A stretch of DNA of 64,000 nucleotides from Eopsaltria australis (taxonomy: Eukaryota > Chordata > Aves > Passeriformes > Petroicidae), in NCBI GenBank assembly GCA_034509425.1, contig JAVTVJ010001699.1, positions 186,001-250,000 of the forward strand, read 5' to 3'. Shown here one piece after another: positions 1 through 11,900 of the stretch. The translations under genes and the position numbers were made by a program. Below the pieces are notes generated by a model. That model had not been told where the DNA came from and ran no database searches. It was given only the letters and a program-made list of their open reading frames with translations. Numbering within the stretch: the stretch's first letter is position 1; every line of letters starts with the position of its first letter.

Positions 1-3000
1 CTAATTGTAATGGCCTTGTTATTCTTGGTTTTGCCTGACTATGATTTCGAACTAATGATCATTAGTAACAATAATAGTCCTCTACCCTTTTATCGTGCCT
101 TACATCTGTGGGACTCTATGCTAAACATTATTCCGTGCATTACACCAGTGCTTACACTGAGTCACAGAGGTTAATTAACTTAATAAAGACCTTAAAGCAC
201 GTCAGAGGCAGAATCAGGAATAAAGAAAGTCAACCCTGAGCTCTGATCTCTCCGGCCTTGACAATCTGAAAATTCTCACTAAAATAAAGCTGAGAGTGGG
301 ACTAATGGAAAGAAAAGCTCCTACTTGTCTGAATCATGCTGCTTGAAGGCACTGGGCACTGCAGAGATTGGCACTATTTGTTAAGAAATCTCAGGATGTC
401 ATGTTCACAAAACCAGTCTGAAGACTGATGTACTGAAATTCAGTTCCCAAGCAGAACAAAATCAGATTTCAATGTCATTTTGCTAACCTCACAGAAGGTC
501 CCCTATCAAGAACCTGGGAAGAGGGCAGCTCTTAATATGTAGGCTGCCAAAAGATTATGTTCATCTAAATTTTGCCTCAGAGAAGATTGCCACCTTTGTA
601 CCCTGTTCTAGTCAGCAGTGAATCACTGCTTGCTCAAACACCAAGCTGGATAAATTTTGATGTTGTAGAGAGCTAGAAACTTGGAAACTTTCAAGTGTGA
701 TTACTACAGAAAAAAAGGATTTCTGTGTCTTTCCTCTTCCCAACCACCATGCTGCTTTATTTTAATGTGAGAATGTTTGACAGGATATGTTAATGCTCCT
801 TTAGATTGTCAAGGGATGGAGACTGGAATCAGTGAATTTAAAGTGGTATTTTATGCTGATGGCATATTAATATGCATGATCTAGGAAGGACTTCAGCTTT
901 TACTACAGTTTGAATCACTACTAATTTTGGAAAATTTCTGGCTTTAAAATGAGATATAATAAATTTCAAACCCTACCTCTGCATATACTAGATAACACAC
1001 TTGCCATCTAAGTTTTTCTCATTTAAGCTGAAATGCTAAGTTGTCCCAAACCTCAGCTTATGTATGGCCTGTTTCTATTTAAAAGAGAAAATTATGGTAG
1101 AAAAATATAAAATTAATATAAAACATCTTACTGTGCCTTGATCCACTTTAAAACATAACCAAGAGTCAAATCCAGCTTATCTCACTTAGGCAGGGAGTCT
1201 CTTAGAAGTTAATATCTTATACTTAATATCTTAATATCTTAGACTCTTATACTAAATTATATGTTATTGATCCGAATATTTGGTGAAACAAGCAGAAACT
1301 GATGCATCCATAACACAGCTCAAGTGTGAGGAGTGGAAATGCCATAGAATACATCTGAGTGAGCTGAACAGGACAATACTGACAGGTATGAAGAAAAAGC
1401 ATGTTCATCCTTTCTAAAGGCTCACTTAATTTGGACCTGATCATTTCCTGTTGATGTCACTGAAGCATCTTGCTGCTCAGCATTTCTAAAATTCAGGATT
1501 CTTTTTTGAAAATCTTTATAGGTTAATAAATAGTGATGTGGTAATACAGCAGGTAGGAGCTGTATTAGCACTTTGACAAAACACCCCATAACAAGACTAT
1601 CAGGCTGTACATGTCAATCCTCAGTGCAGCAGTAGGTAGTCATTAGAAAATTGCATTAATACACCAGAGTTAATATTCATGAATCCATGATGATAGGCAG
1701 TTTAGGAAAAATGTAGAATTAACTTGTCCAAATATGCTTTAATGGTGTCATCTCTGATCTTTCAGGTGTGTCTCTCAAAAAGAAGAGTAGATATTATTGG
1801 TCAAACTCAAAATATTTTTAGAAGTTGTCAAGCATCAGAAAGTTATTTCTCACTTTCTTTTCCATTTTTGGGCTCATTAGGATAAAAACTCTTAAACCAT
1901 GAAGTTGAAAATTTTTAACTCAGTGCTCGACATTTCTGGAAACAGAAGACATCCATTTCATCTATGAACATTCTTCTGGGAGATCTTCAGCTAAACTGCA
2001 CTCCCTCAAGTGCTAAAATAAACAGCCACAACATTTTTACTGTGGCTTACCTGTACAGACTATTTCTTAATTTGGTCTCCTAAGAAAAGGTGTGGAATTG
2101 GCCTTATCTGCATGTATGCATGCCTGTTTGGGTACCCTCTTTAATTATGTCTTAACTCATAATTTCTTTCAACCACATCTTGCAAATGTATAGGAGACAG
2201 AAAGATCCTAGAATTTAAATAAAACCTGTCAAACTGCTAGAGGAGAAAGCCCTTCACTCGGGTCTTCCACTAAAGGACACAACAACATGAACCCCACTGT
2301 TACTGAACATCAGAAAAACCAGACACCATCCATAACTCTTGGGAAAACCACATTAAGCTGTTCTGCCCAATCTTCTGCCAATCTTCTGTCAGCCCTCCAC
2401 CCACAAGAACACCAGGAGGTTGTGTCTTTACTCTGACAGCTCCCAGGCAGCACAGTTAAAGGCCCACAGTGGCTTGGGAAGGAGAGAGGAAGGGGACAGA
2501 AAGCATGGAGGCACCAATAATGGAGGCTGATCTGAGCTCCCTGCAGTTCATTTAGTGCTGTCCCTTGCAGGTGTTACCCAAAATACTTTAAAAAGTCACT
2601 GTCTTTCAGAGGAAGTCATGGTTTCCAGCCTTGCTGAGGGCAGACAGGGAGGACCTGTGTGAAATAACAGCAGATCTCACACACCTACAAGGAAAAAAAT
2701 CCCAAACTGGAGCAAGTCCTGTCTACTTTTAGTGGGGGTGGTAAACAAGACATGCTGATAGAAAGAATAATGCTTGAGATGTGTTTTTAGAATAACTAGT
2801 CAAGGTGGTCTTCCACATAAGACAAGTACAATAAATCCTATTTATAAATTAAATAAAATACAAGCCATTGAGATTATTTAAGTCTATTTGTGGAATTAGC
2901 AATTATATTTATTTTAATTCAGAATCATTAGTAAATAATTTGTGAAAGCAAAACTTTAGAAAACAGGGCTCAGAAGAAAAATAAGACCAAACAGATCAAG

Positions 3001-3601
3001 AGCTGGAAAAACTACAAAATCCAAACTCATACGTCATACTTTCTCCTTGCTCATAATATTTGCTTCTATATTATGCTGACATTTCTAAAGATTAACTACC
3101 ATACATCATTACTCCATATTATTTCTACTGTCAAATGCGAACATGAAACTTCAATGTTTCAAGTGTCACATGGAGAAAGTAAAATATATCCAGGAATCAG
3201 GCTTGCTAGTGCACCAAAATACTTCATGATATGAGGAAATCTTCCTTTTTTAGCACTGCATTATTTGTGTTAACGTAAGCTGAATCTCAAAGGGCCTGGC
3301 CTTGGGGTCAATTAAATATTTGGAGTATCACAGCTTTCATATTTGAGGAACACCAAGGGAGTAAAGTGCTCCTTGGCTATTTCTGTTTAACCTGTTTTGT
3401 ACATGGAGGCAACAGGCATGGGATTTAAGAGGGTATTCTACTCTGCATGAATTGTAGTATGTGTAACAAACAAATAGAACATATAGAATAAACAGAAGCA
3501 TATTCTTATATGGTTATCATATGGCCCATATGAACAACAAGATACTATTTTTTCATTTCTTTTTTGTCTATTGCTCCCATATTTCTAACCTATTGTTTTT
3601 C

Positions 3602-3617
3602 TTTTTTTTTTTTTTTT
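3602..3617. repeat. T16 homopolymer run
   Basis: Sixteen uninterrupted T residues lie in AT-rich upstream DNA. No recognisable retroelement body sits beside it on either strand, so I treat it as a simple repeat. Confidence 0.9.
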
Positions 3618-6592
3618 GTACTGCATCATATAAAAATTTAACACTGAATATGGATTCCCATATTCCCATGCACTGATTACCTTTGGATTCTTTCATTTTT
3701 GACTCATTTTCTTTGATTTACTAATGGCTTTTTCCAATCTGTGTTATTTTAAAATGCATAAAGTAATCAAAATTCTCTGCACACACTTCCTAGGCTGTTC
3801 ATCTGGTTTAGACTAAGACCAGACACATTCTGGTGGCAATGATATTTAACTTTAATTTCAAAGGCTTAAATTCAGGTATTTAAATAAAAGTTCAGAAAAT
3901 CTTACCACAAAATTCCCACATGTATTTATTTTTAGCTTGTTATATTTCACTCGGAACTTTCCATATATGTTTTAAAATGTTTTACTTCTCTCCCTTACCA
4001 GTTGATGTGCAAGTTAATACCACAGAAATGCATAAGTGAAGGCAGTTTTCTAAAGGCTGTGCAATGTGACACTGGAAAGAGAAGTGCAAAAGGGTAGAAA
4101 TAACCTGAACAGTTTCTCTTGCTCTGAACAGCTCTCAAACCCTTCACTGAGACATGCTGAGCAGGAAACTGAGGTTCTGCTTCTATCCTAGTTTGTGTTA
4201 CCTTATTTTACTAATACTGGGGTGACTGTTTTTCCATCTTGGGTGTTTATGTCATTTTGTTTTGTGAAAAGGAAGCCCCATGAAGAGCGACTAGGTGTTT
4301 GCTGGTTGATCAAGTCCTGCAAGGGCAAGAGGATTTAACCCTTCTCAGAAGGGACTGTCATCAGCAATGAGGTGATCCCTTTCCAATCCAGTTTGGGCTC
4401 TGTCATCTCATACGAGCCTGACAACAGTGAGTGGCTCTTCTCAGTGACAGCAATGGATGAGACTTCATAATGTGAGAAATTATCACCTTAGATTTTCTTT
4501 TCCTTGAGTTAATGGGTGCTAAAATAGAAAGCTTTTTGTATCTGCATACCCTTAGGGAGCAGCTCTGTGTGGAAAAGAGGTGTCTGCAGCAAGTAAGAGC
4601 ATTGTGGACTGCCTCTGCAGGGACAAATTTAAAACCTGGGACGTCTGGAGGCTGCAACAGTCGGATTGGGAAAGGGAAATGAGGTAGAAACGCCCAAGGC
4701 AAGGCAAGGCTCTGATGTTCCTTCACATTTATATCCAGTACCAGCATCTTGTGCTCGGGCTGCAGCCAGACCCACAGTGTGCAGGGCAGAGGAATGCTGG
4801 GCAGGGGTGGGCAGCCAGCACAGCCTGGGACACACCTGACAAGTATAAGGGGTAACATATGCACAGGTCTGCTGTCTCTCGGCCTGGGTCACAGCTCACC
4901 TTGCTTCTTCTCTCTTGCCATGTTAAATACCAGCAAGTAGCTCGTGTTAAACACTGAACAAGAGAGGGGAAAAAAGGTAGAGGGGAATAAAGAAAAAAAA
5001 CACGGTCTCAACCCGCACACAAATCATTGACATAAGTCAAGTGCATAGCCTTTTCCACCTGGGCTTTCAGTTTATGAGATGGCTTTGCCTTGCTCATTGT
5101 CTCCTAAAGAGAAAGAGTAGTCCCAGGTCCCTATTCCGACACATACTTCCAATTTATGTGAATCATTTTGACCCAGAATCTAAAGAATTTAATTATCTAC
5201 CTCCTCATCCACAAAACAGGGGTAGGAAAGATTTCCTACTTCAAAACTGCTTACTATTAAAGTGTTCTGATAAAAAGGTGTATGGAAAAAAAACCTTTAA
5301 GTTCTCATATTTACCTTTGAATTTGTACCAACAACTTCAGTAGAAATGTAATGCTGAATAAAAAAACCTGTTCAGCTGCTGGAGGTGTGCAAAGCTGATA
5401 GCATAGTTAATTTCTATCAGGTAAGTTCCTACAAGGCTAAACAGGCAGACTTGGGAGCATTTGGCTTTTATAGCACTGGGCAGATTTACTCTTAGATCAC
5501 ACACAATCTCATTGTTCCTTGAAATCCTTTCTCAGCAAGGCTCAGAGCACAGGGTGTGACTGCAGAGCACACCTCCCAGGTCAGGCACATCCTGGAAGGT
5601 GCTTTTATCCACCTGTTGTGTTGGAAGGTGCAGATTTCAATCCTGACTGCCCTAAGGTGCCCTTGTGAGGCATCTTTGTTAGCTACAGGCATTGTACAGG
5701 GACTTCAGCTGATTGCTGTGAATTCTGCTGGGTAGCATTAGCAGTAAGTGAAGTGAAATGTGGAGCTGTAGGTGCTGAGACCTTGGAGGAGCAAATAAAA
5801 TTATACTTATGTGGTCTCTTTGAGAATATTTTAGGACAGCATGAGGATTGTGTTTTTCATTTCCTGATTACATCAGAACTAATAGGACTAATCATCTCTT
5901 GTAAGCACATTGGTGACATTTGCATGAATTTATCCATGTGTATCCATTTCCATCGAAGTTTTGTATGCAGGCAGCTGTTATCTTTAGATGAGTTTAGTAT
6001 ATTTGTCTGTATTACAGGTTCCTGCACTGGAAAATGACTTCTGCTGTAAACCCAGTTGCCTGTGCTTCCATCCATGCTGACATCATGGCAAAGAAAGATA
6101 ATTTCTTAGTCCAGCACAAGCAGAGAAAAAGGCAACTGCCTTCCAAGCAACTGATTGGAACTGTTTTGCCAGTGCGTTGATGTTTCACCACTGCCCAAAG
6201 TGGGCCAGAAAGGACAGAGTTGTTTTTTTCAACTATTCGTACCATAGGAATCCTAAATCATTGTTTCGTCACCTAATTAATCACCTAATCTAAAAGAAGT
6301 TGAAAGGCTCCGAGGCTCAAACCTGGCTACCTTGTTCCTTTGACTGCATTTATATTGATGAATAAAATGTGCCAGGGACTCCAGAAGGACTCACAGCCTT
6401 GTCCCTAAGCCTCCACCTCCAACTATGTCTTGGGACTTGCCACTGCAGCCCTAATGCTGTGTCCACCTGTTGCTGGGAGGCTGCTAACACGTCTCAACCA
6501 AAACTATTTCAAGCCTCACACTAACAGATTAACAGAAGCAATACCAGTTTAACAGATCATGAACCAGTGTCAGGGCCTTTTCTCTGCCCAGT

Positions 6593-6630
6593 TTAATTTA
6601 TGAATGAAGACATTAATTTACGAATGAAGA
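6593..6630. repeat. Imperfect 20-bp tandem repeat
   Basis: Two adjacent copies of an AT-rich unit (ttaatttaYgaatgaaga plus two bases) differ at one position over 18 bases. Each copy carries a homeodomain-like TTAATTTA core. The function is unknown; it may simply be a small duplication. Confidence 0.7.
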
Positions 6631-7850
6631 GGATATAAATAATGAGGCCAAATTAATAGTTAAATTAAAAAATTGAGAGGAGGACACTATTTTAAAATAA
6701 TTTTCTATAACATTCTGAATGGCACTGATTTGGCCCCATGAGCAAAGCAATTAAAATCAATAGATAGATGTCAAAACCAGTATGAATAGCACTATTAGTT
6801 ACTCAAGGTGTCTGATTTCCTTTTTCATGTGAATGTGATTTTGATTTGCAATGAAATATTGGATTATAGTGCATTGTCTTAGAAATGAGAGACTATTTGA
6901 TGGTGCAGTTCATTTGCTTATTTATTTCATGGCCATGGTAATCCAACAGAAACTGTGGGTTTCTTTTTGGCAAGTCAGAAAGAGTAGATTGGTGGTGCTT
7001 CTCAGTAATATTTGTGCCTGTAGAGGTTCTGTGAGGCGTTGCCAATATTTTGTTAAGTAAATCATGAGTATACACAACAGATCTGCTATCCCAGATTCAG
7101 TTCTAGGGGCAGGTATGTGCAGAGATTTCCTTCTTGCCTTGGAGGAAAAGAAAAATGTCTCTGCTGTATTGCTCACATGATGTCTTTTTAGTCATGGAAA
7201 AGAACCATTCATTAATGGGTCTCAAAAGCCCCCATGGCTTTCCCGAAGGGATGCTCATGAGATTCAGAGTTTGAAGCAGAAATTGCAGAACTGGTGAGGA
7301 CACACCCTGGCTCTACCTCAGGAGTTCTCAGACCAGGATATAATTGTGAGAGAGCCTGGACAGACCAAACCTGTCATCCTTTCCAGAAGTGATGGTGTTG
7401 ATCCACATGTGAAGGAGCCCGCTGAGGAAACCCCTCAGAGAGCTCCATCCCTCTCTGCTCTGGGAGGTTTTCCACAGGGCTGGGGGGCAGCAATCTGGCC
7501 CTGTGTTTTCAATAGTGAAGTTATGTAGGGAATGTGTTAGGGGTTTCATGTTTCAGTGTATGTTGTGGGTTGTGCAGCAATGAAGGGGTAGAATCCCGGT
7601 GGCTATTGATCCTAACTATGCTTTTCCAGATTTTGCCGTGTTTTAGCTTTTCTTTAAATGAAAGTGTTGTTTATACATATGTTGTTGTTTAAGGGAGCTC
7701 AACAAGTAATTTTCTTATCCTTTATGGTGTGGCAAAAAAGAGAGCACTAGAACTAGGGATTTCAAGATTACTCTGTCCTGACGGATATCCCATTACGGGA
7801 GGAAAAGAGAGGATGAAGCCTTTTGGAGAGACACGAAACAGGCGTGCTCA

Positions 7851-7856
7851 CACGTG
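7851..7856. promoter_or_regulatory. Palindromic E-box (CACGTG)
   Basis: A CACGTG core sits at the upstream edge of the CpG island inside CACACGTGCGCG. This is the consensus for bHLH-ZIP factors such as USF and MYC/MAX. Whether it is used is not known; a match this short can occur by chance. Confidence 0.3.
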
Positions 7857-8058
7857 CGCGTTATTTACCAGCACAAGTGTGCAGCAGTCAGAGCCCGAGC
7901 GATTTGGTGTCCCGCAGCCTGTCAACTCCCTCCCTCCCTCCGCGACCACAGCCCAGCCCCGAGCAACCCCCGGGGCACAGCTCTCCCGCCGGGACAGTGC
8001 CCACACGGGCGACGGCGCGTCCCCGCGCCTCAGTCCCTCGCCCCGCCGCGCAGCGAGG

Positions 8059-8127
8059 ATGCTCCGGGAGGGCGGAGGTGGTGCCAGGGCTGGGCGTGGG
8101 GCGGTAGCGCCGCGGAGAGGGAGCTAA
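8059..8127 (+). other. Possible upstream ORF (22 codons) in 5' leader
   Basis: An ATG at 8059 with A at -3 opens a 22-codon frame that ends in TAA at 8125-8127. The last A of that stop is the first base of another ATG at 8127 (TAATG). The second frame, with a weak context, runs out of frame through the true start to a stop ending at 8762. Both matter only if transcription begins upstream of 8059, which sequence alone cannot show. If translated, they would be expected to lower initiation at the PDZRN4 ATG; the peptides themselves look like GC-rich filler. Confidence 0.3.
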
Positions 8128-8143
8128 TGCGAGAGGGCGGGGG
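8068..8143 (+). promoter_or_regulatory. Cluster of Sp1-type GC boxes
   Basis: Three GGGCGG-type boxes fall within 76 bp: one around 8068-8077, one at 8098-8104 and a strong GGGCGGGGG at 8135-8143. They lie 160-235 bp upstream of the PDZRN4 ATG. GC boxes are typical of TATA-less CpG-island promoters. Use by Sp1/KLF factors is inferred. Confidence 0.45.
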
Positions 8144-8302
8144 AAGCCCTGGGATCTCCGTCTCGGCGCTGCCGCCCGCCTCCCCCGGCGCGGCCCCGCT
8201 CCTCCGCCCTCCCCTCGCCGCCGCCCGCCGGGAGCGGCTCAAGCGCCGCCGGGGCCAGCCCGGGGTCGCGGCGCCGAAAGTTTCGCGGTGCCCGGCCGCG
8301 CC

Positions 8303-8932
8303 ATGGGTTTCGACCCGTCGCGGTTCGCGGGGCCGGTGGCGGCGGAGCTGCAGTGCGGGCTGTGCGGGCGGGTGCTGGAGGAGCCGCTGTCCACCCCGTG
8401 CGGGCACGTCTTCTGCGCCGGCTGCCTGCTGCCCTGGGCGGCGCGGCGCCGCCGCTGCCCGCTGCGCTGCCGGTCGCTGGTGGCCGCCGAGCTGCGCCCC
8501 GTCCTGCCCCTCCGCAGCCTCGTCCAGAAGCTGGAGGTCAAGTGCGACTACAGCCCGCGGGGCTGCGGCCGCACCGTGCGGCTGCGGGAGCTGCCCGCCC
8601 ATCTCGCGGCGTGCCGCTTCGGGCCGCCCGGCCCCGCCGAGCCACAGCCCCGCGCCGGCCACCCCTCGGGCCGCTCGGCGGGGCAGCCGCGGCAGGGCGG
8701 CGGGCACCGCTGTCTGCGGGCGCTGCGGGGCGGCGGCGCCCCGGAGCCGGGTCACGAGCTGAAGAGGGAGGCCCTGCGCTGGAGCAGGAGGGAGAAGTCG
8801 CTGCTGGCGCAGCTGTCGGCGCTGCAGAGCGAGGTGCAGCTGACGGCGCGGCGGTACCAGGCGAAGTTCGGCCAGTACATGAGCCACATCAGCAGCATCG
8901 CCCGGGACCTGGCGGGCGGCCAGCCCGGCAAG
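8303..8932 (+). CDS. PDZRN4: PDZRN4 coding exon 1: RING, zinc finger, helical region
   Basis: This exon has 630 nt (210 codons) and ends at ...CAAG|GTGAGTGA, a near-ideal donor. The RING ligands are C18, C21, C33, H35, C38, C41, C52 and C56; the C-x3-C spacing of the last pair matches PDZRN family members as I recall them. A TRAF-type finger follows with C81-x6-C88-x11-H100-x3-C104. Residues 105-150 are a Gly/Pro/Arg-rich linker with a single Cys, so the second zinc finger seen in PDZRN3 is missing. Residues 151-203 are rich in Lys, Arg, Glu, Leu and Gln and likely helical or coiled coil. The exon is extremely GC-rich because it lies in the CpG island, which also creates long shadow frames on both strands. 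Confidence 0.95.
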
Positions 8933-11900
8933 GTGAGTGAGGCGGCAGCGATCGGCGGGGCAGTGCGCCCCGGTCTGCGCCCCCTCCACCTGTGCTCTCC
9001 TCCAGCCTGCTTTCCCATGCCGACTTGTGAACGACCGGCCGAGTGCCGGGGCGGGCGGTGTCCCTGGGGGCCGGCAGTCACCACCACAGCCCGATCCCGC
9101 TGCGCATTCCCCGGGCGGTGCGAGTCTCCCCTGCCGGTCCCTCGCCTCTTTCGGGGGGATATAGCCGTCGGATCCTGTTGCCAGATAAAGAGGAGTTTTA
9201 TTTTTACTGATTTTTGGTAACACCCCCACTGGGGACACGCTTCTTGCCGGTCCCTCTTCCGGCGCGCTTCGGTAGCCGAAACCCCGAGCTGCGGTGAGCC
9301 CAGCAGTGCCTGGCAGAGGCTGCGACCGAGCGCTTGCTCGGCTGGAGAGGATGGGGAACAGGCGGGAGGGGAGACGGCTTCGCTCCTGGGCTGGCAGCTG
9401 GCAGACGGGTCCTGGTTCCTCAGGTCAGGGTCTCCACATCAGACTGCCCCGCCTCGCAGGGACCCAGCTGCTCTTGCTGCTCATTTTGCTCCAGCTGGTA
9501 CTGGCGGCAGTGCAGGGGCGTGGAGCTGTCTTTTAACTTTTATTTGAGTAGCTAGAAGTTGTCTTAAAAAACTGAAGTGTAAAATTACTGTAGACTTCGG
9601 AAACGATGGCGGAAGGACAGCAAAGTCTCTCTGGTTTGGTAGAATGGAATGACAGCCGCCGCCGTTGATAAGCAGAGGCCGGAGCAGTGTTGCGCTCTCC
9701 CCTCCGGTCTGAGGGCATTGCCCAGACACCGTCTCGCTTCCTTAGGGAAAATAAAACATCCGAGAGTTGCGGTGAGCTGGCTTCACTTGCTGTGATGGAG
9801 CTGGTTGGTTTTTAATTCCTGCCTGGAAGCTCACTGTCCAGGCTCAGGCATTGCTGATTGCAGCTGCGGTGAGAAGTGTTTTAATGCTAAGAATTTTTCT
9901 TTCTACCTAAATCTTCATGGACCCTTCGGAAGCAAAATCCCAGGTGGAAAAGGTCTGAGCAGTGAAACTCACAACCGAAGCAATGTAGTGTGCTGGGCAT
10001 CTGCCTGCTGCATGGAAAATGGGAAAGGGGATGTTGTTCACAGGACACCAGAATGCCTCAGAATACAGGTCTCACAGGTCTTCGTGGCATTGACTAACTC
10101 TGGAAACTTCAATAACTGATTTTTTAAAAAGTTTCCTGTGGTTAGCTAGTCCATGAGGTTTAGGTTGCTGGGTCTGAGAGGTGTGCTCATGCACTTGCTT
10201 CATCTCTTGGCAGATGAGGTACGGTCAGGTGGAGTGGGGCAGCGATGTCTGCTAGGGGCAGGGTGTGCGAGGGAAGCGGTGGCTGAAGAAGGGAGGAGGG
10301 GTGTCGGGACTGTCGGTACGGAGCGGGCAGAGGTGAGGGGACAGGCGGGGACACCGGCAGGTGTCGCTGTGGGCGCTGCCGCTCGGGCAGGATGCGTAAA
10401 GCAGGAGCTGGGGAGGAAAACTGTCAGTACAGTAAAAATACACGGAATTAAATTCAAATGTACCGTTCGGGCATAAAACACGCCACCGACACAGTTAATA
10501 AAATGTGGGTTTCAGCGTAAAATAAGGTAACTTGCTGTGCTAAAGCTTCCAATGTTTTTTTAATTTTAATTATTTACCTGATCCACTGAAGAAAAATATT
10601 TCTTTTTCCTCATTTTTAACTTTTACCCCATTTATGCTTTTCAGTGTTTGCTGTATTTTTTTACAGATATTGTTTTGATTCTTTTTGGAGGGAAGTGAAA
10701 GTTTAGGATAATTTGGTTTTCATTTTCTCTGTCTTCTGTGAAAGTTGCTTTGGAATCTGTACTGATAGGACTTCGGGGTCTGAAAATTATAATGCTGTGT
10801 ATGTTTAATCTTTGAAATGTTAACACATATAGGGATTTTATGTTTATAGAGACTTCCAGACATTTCAGTGGTGCCAAGCATTCCTCACACCAAACACCTG
10901 TCCTTTTTTTGTTCAGCTGAAGATAACTGGAGATAGTCAGGTGTTACCTGTTAACTTTTCAGTGAATCATGACTTTTCCTTTGTTTTTTTTTCTTCAGTG
11001 CCAAGTCTTTTCAGCCTGGTTTTCCTTCAAGCCTTCTCTTATCTGTTCTCCAGCTAAAAAATCTTACGTGCATTAGTGTTTTCATTTAATAACATCTTCT
11101 TGAGATTGTGTTAACAATATTTCATCTCTTGCTCCTTAGGGAGGAGAACGCAAACCATTAATGATCATGCTACACCGAGAAAATGATACTTTGGGATTCA
11201 ATATTATAGGAGGACGACCCAATCAGGTAATGAGAAAAGTAACTGTAGGTGATTTTGTCTACATCTACTTTTACTGTATACACTGTTAATTAAGAGTTAC
11301 TTTTGATGACAGTAGGTATGGAACCTATTCTTCAGATAGAAGCACTGTTTATTATCAGGTATAATTGGAGTCATTGTTTGGAAGACGTAATCTTATGAGA
11401 CTTGTATTATTCTCTTTTTTTGGAAAGGTGTTCACTGTGTTTTTGCTTTAAAACTTTCGGCTGGTTTACACTCAGTTCCCATGCGAGTAATATGTATTCA
11501 TGCAAACTGTTCTATGGAAATCTCTGGGACTGCTTGTAAAAGTCATTGTTGCAGGATTAAGCCTTTGGAATTTTGGGAAACAGCTTGCCTCTTTTTTCAT
11601 TTAAAGGAGAGAAGAAAACTTGCTTCTATAGCTCAGATAGTTTAAGCACATGTCCTGTTCTCACATGCCTGCTTTCAGTTTTTCTTTATGAAAAACAAAG
11701 ATCACCAATGCTGTGTCTTAATCTCATCAGTCTAGGTTTAGAAAGTTCAATGCAAACCATAGAATATGCATAAGGAACACTAGCCCCCACCTAGAATATA
11801 CACATGAATATGCTTGCTTTTTTTTCCACTTCATCTTTCCAAAAGCATTAATCAGGACTGTCATTGCATATGAAGGGTAAAAAAAACCTGTTAAACTGGA

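Larger units (their letters stand above)
1..7700. other. Upstream flanking DNA, no gene recognised
   Basis: This AT-rich stretch lies 5' of the PDZRN4 promoter. Its open frames are short (up to about 153 codons, on the minus strand near 4403-4864), show no recognisable domains, and have no convincing exon structure. It holds a T16 run at 3602-3617, an 11-bp tandem duplication at 2367-2388 and an imperfect 20-bp tandem repeat at 6593-6630. In mammals the gene upstream of PDZRN4 is CNTN1, in the same orientation (known synteny). I see none of its immunoglobulin or fibronectin exons here, so its 3' end is presumably further upstream. Confidence 0.6.
7840..9350. promoter_or_regulatory. PDZRN4: CpG island covering PDZRN4 promoter and exon 1
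   Basis: Base composition changes sharply from AT-rich to very GC-rich with dense CpG at about 7840, and falls back gradually after about 9350. The island covers the region upstream of the ATG, all of coding exon 1 and the first few hundred bases of intron 1. It contains several Sp1-type GC boxes and no obvious TATA box near the ATG, as expected for a vertebrate CpG-island promoter with dispersed start sites. The exact transcription start cannot be set from sequence; somewhere in about 7,850-8,250 is my inference. The edges are estimated by eye. Confidence 0.85.

Noticed and set aside
4403..4892. Two overlapping minus-strand frames (153 and 87 codons)
   Set aside because: No recognisable domain, no splice or promoter context, and lengths compatible with chance in 64 kb read six ways.
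7854..8762. 302-codon + strand frame overlapping exon 1 in another frame
   Set aside because: Low-complexity Ser/Arg/Pro/Ala composition from GC-rich DNA. Only its part from ATG 8127 is of interest, as a possible uORF.
8353..8940. 195-codon third + strand frame through exon 1
   Set aside because: A shadow of the RING exon, almost all Ala, Arg, Gly and Pro.
8030..9238. 402-codon open frame on the minus strand across the CpG island
   Set aside because: It is antisense to PDZRN4 exon 1, has no recognisable domain and an Ala/Arg/Pro/Gly-biased composition. Stop codons are simply rare in such GC-rich DNA.
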